Below, in pieces: positions 5,680-7,380 of a stretch of 7,380 nt of DNA. The DNA is from an uncultured Pirellulaceae bacterium. GTDB taxonomy: Bacteria; Planctomycetota; Planctomycetia; Pirellulales; Pirellulaceae. Within the stretch, counting starts at the first letter, position 1, and each line of letters begins with the position of its first letter. The position numbers were made by a program, and so were the translations under genes. The notes under the pieces are model-generated. The model had not been told where the DNA came from. It did not search any database and was given only the letters and a program-made list of their open reading frames with translations. Where the stretch lies: positions 1-7,380 of the forward strand of contig CAKQNH010000220.1 of the NCBI GenBank assembly GCA_934255105.1, given 5' to 3'.

Positions 5680-7380
5680 ATGCCCCCACTATCAGTTCGA
5701 TTGGCCGCTTGGAGCGTACGCAACCGCAGTTTGATGTGGTGTCTGCTGCTGATCATTTCGGGTGTTGCGGTGATCGGACACATCGACCCGCGGATCATCA
5801 CGAGCAGGTTTCACAATGCTCCGGTGGAGACGCCAAATGTTCCTGCCCCGTCGGACACTTCGTCCAGTTCCTCCGCGCGAGTGCAGCCGATAAGCCTTTC
5901 GGCTTCGGACGCGGTGTTAGTCGTCGAGTCGCCTGATATTTTCACATCGCGCGGCACACAAGCGTTGCGGCAAGTCGCTGCACGGATTGAGGAACTGCCG
6001 CAAGTCGAGCGGCTGCTATGGATGGATCGCATTCCGATGCTCAATATTTTTGGGCTGCGAGAGCCGCTGCTGCCCAAAGCGACTGCATCTGAGGGGCGGT
6101 TTGCCGCCGCGCGTGAGAAAGCCATGCGGCACCCACTGGTGGCCGGGCAACTGCTCAGCGACGATGGACAAACGACGTTGATGCTGATCACCTTTGACAA
6201 TTACAACTTGTTCTCCGATGCGGCCGCCACCAGCCAGATTCGCTCGGCGGCAGAAGATGTCGCGCGCGACTTCCCCGATGTAAAGCTGCGGTGTCGCGTG
6301 ACTGGACGAGTCCCAGCCACGATCTCGGCCATCGCCGCGCACGAAGACAATCAATGGAAGTATCAAACGATCGGCTATGGCGTAATCTTTATCATGACGC
6401 TGATCCTCTTTCGTGGCCTGCGGGCGGTGATCATCGTGTCCTTGGCACCTGCTCTGGGAGTATTTTGGACGACGGGGATCATCAACTTTTTTGAAACCAA
6501 CAATCCGCTGGTCGACGTTATCCTGCCCATCTTGGTTAGTCTGGTGGGGCTCACCGACGGGGTTCATCTGATGGTGCAAATTCGCAGTTTGCGCGCTGCA
6601 GGCATGTCGCGCGACAGTGCCGCTGAAGAGGGATTGAAGCAAGTAGGCATGGCTTGTTTCTTGACATCGCTAACCACCGCCGTCGGTTTCGGGTCCTTGA
6701 TGATGGCCGATAGCAAATGGGTGCAAGAGTTCGGTTGGTGCAGCACGATTGGCGTGGCCCTGAGCTTCATTGCCGTGGTGACTGTGATTCCCATCGCCAG
6801 TTCTTCATGGTTGGGCAACGCACTGCACGTGGGACATGAACATGGTTTGATCGATCGCCACCTACAGCGCATCGGTGGTTTGATAGCTTGGGTATTGAGA
6901 TACCGTACAGCGGTGGCTACTGTAGGAGTGGTTAGCACGCTTACCTTCTTAGCTGTGGGCCTGACGCTTGAGCCCGATCAGCGTGAGACCGATGGTCTAC
7001 CGCTGAACGCGGAATCGACGCAAGCCATGTTGCACGTCGATCGCGCATTCGGCGGACTCGAATTCTCTTCGATCGAAGTCCGCTGGAGCGACCGCATTGA
7101 AGACATGTCGCCGGAGATCTTGAAAGTTGTTACCGCCGCCGACGATCTACTGCGCAGCGAACCGCTGATAGGCCATCCGCTGTCCATGCGCAATTTGATC
7201 GATGTGCAGCCGGGGCAAGGACCGCCCGAGGAACGGATGAGCTTGCTGGAGTTGCTACCACCCCAATTGAAGCGAGCGTTTTACCAGCCCGCAAAGCGGC
7301 ATGCCAACATCTCTTTTCGCGTACAAGACTTAGGGATTGCCACGTATGGCCCAGTCTTTGAACGCATTGCGGAACAATTG
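5680..7380 (+). CDS. MMPL/RND-family transporter-like membrane protein, 3' end outside the window
   Basis: An open frame from ATG 5680 runs 567 codons to the window edge with no stop, so the C-terminal part is missing. The topology is that of the first RND/MMPL repeat. TM1 is about residues 18-36, followed by a large extracytoplasmic domain (about 37-228) that starts with a Pro/Ser-rich stretch. TM2-TM6 are at about 229-244, 248-270, 276-298, 322-343 and 351-376, and TM7 at about 409-430 starts the second repeat, whose extracytoplasmic domain is cut off by the edge. TM4 carries D293 in GLTDGVHLMVQ, at the place of the conserved acidic proton-relay residue, and TM5 has TSLTTAVGFGSL, typical of RND and sterol-sensing-like proteins. 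Full-length members usually have 12 helices and roughly 750-900 residues. The cargo is unknown; hopanoid or lipid exporters and SSD-type proteins of this superfamily are candidates. No clear Shine-Dalgarno precedes the ATG, but R7, R14 and R16 before TM1 support this start. Confidence 0.87.
   Translation, partial: MPPLSVRLAAWSVRNRSLMWCLLLIISGVAVIGHIDPRIITSRFHNAPVETPNVPAPSDTSSSSSARVQPISLSASDAVLVVESPDIFTSRGTQALRQVAARIEELPQVERLLWMDRIPMLNIFGLREPLLPKATASEGRFAAAREKAMRHPLVAGQLLSDDGQTTLMLITFDNYNLFSDAAATSQIRSAAEDVARDFPDVKLRCRVTGRVPATISAIAAHEDNQWKYQTIGYGVIFIMTLILFRGLRAVIIVSLAPALGVFWTTGIINFFETNNPLVDVILPILVSLVGLTDGVHLMVQIRSLRAAGMSRDSAAEEGLKQVGMACFLTSLTTAVGFGSLMMADSKWVQEFGWCSTIGVALSFIAVVTVIPIASSSWLGNALHVGHEHGLIDRHLQRIGGLIAWVLRYRTAVATVGVVSTLTFLAVGLTLEPDQRETDGLPLNAESTQAMLHVDRAFGGLEFSSIEVRWSDRIEDMSPEILKVVTAADDLLRSEPLIGHPLSMRNLIDVQPGQGPPEERMSLLELLPPQLKRAFYQPAKRHANISFRVQDLGIATYGPVFERIAEQL

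Noticed and set aside
5652..5680. TTGACA as a -35 box for the MMPL-like gene.
   Set aside because: A 17-base spacing would put the -10 on top of the start codon, so transcription would begin inside the gene; a closer TATTTA has only 13 bases spacing.
6016..6642. A 208-residue open frame on the minus strand.
   Set aside because: It lies fully antisense to the MMPL-like gene, whose translation shows clear membrane helices and RND motifs; the antisense product has no domain sense and is a codon-bias shadow.
1..7380. tRNA, rRNA, riboswitch, phage or transposase genes.
   Set aside because: I looked for tRNA-like cloverleaves, transposase or integrase motifs and long leader structures and found none I could support beyond the intergenic repeats listed.

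Overview
The window looks like chromosomal DNA from a planctomycete, most likely a Pirellulaceae/Rhodopirellula-like bacterium. This rests on three things: a redoxin–cytochrome c–copper monooxygenase–EF-hand fusion of a kind I associate with Planctomycetes and relatives; an FHA-GAF histidine kinase and an MMPL-type RND protein of the sort common there; and long gene-free gaps rich in palindromic repeats. The lineage is an inference from style; there is no rRNA or marker gene to confirm it. All five genes read left to right.

Layout: bases 1-67 hold the last 21 codons of an upstream gene, possibly an FGGY sugar kinase such as xylulokinase. Bases 128-2026 encode a soluble sensor histidine kinase (FHA, low-complexity linker, GAF, HisKA-like and HATPase domains). 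Bases 2087-2845 encode a LutA-like cysteine-rich (Fe-S) protein with two CCG-type domains. Bases 2846-3384 contain no convincing gene but carry two tandem hairpin units, a pair of G/C-rich repeats and a 24-bp-arm imperfect palindrome. Bases 3385-5448 encode an exported multidomain redox protein. Bases 5449-5679 are gene-free and contain a small hairpin and a striking 98-bp element with 24-bp inverted ends (23 of 24 paired). Bases 5680-7380 encode the first 567 residues of an MMPL/RND-family membrane protein that runs off the window without a stop.

How the genes might work together: no tight operon is evident. The kinase and the LutA-like gene are 60 bases apart and could be co-transcribed, but two short hairpins lie at the kinase stop codon. 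The exported copper/heme protein and the RND protein are each preceded by gaps with repeats and may be separate transcription units. The kinase has no response regulator here and the LutA-like protein lacks LutB/LutC partners, so both look like orphans. The most interesting items are the redoxin/cytochrome c/PHM-like fusion, which keeps an apparently complete set of copper ligands plus a C-terminal EF-hand, and the family of intergenic inverted repeats, which may be non-autonomous mobile (MITE-like) or REP-like elements. I do not see a clear new defence or mobile system.
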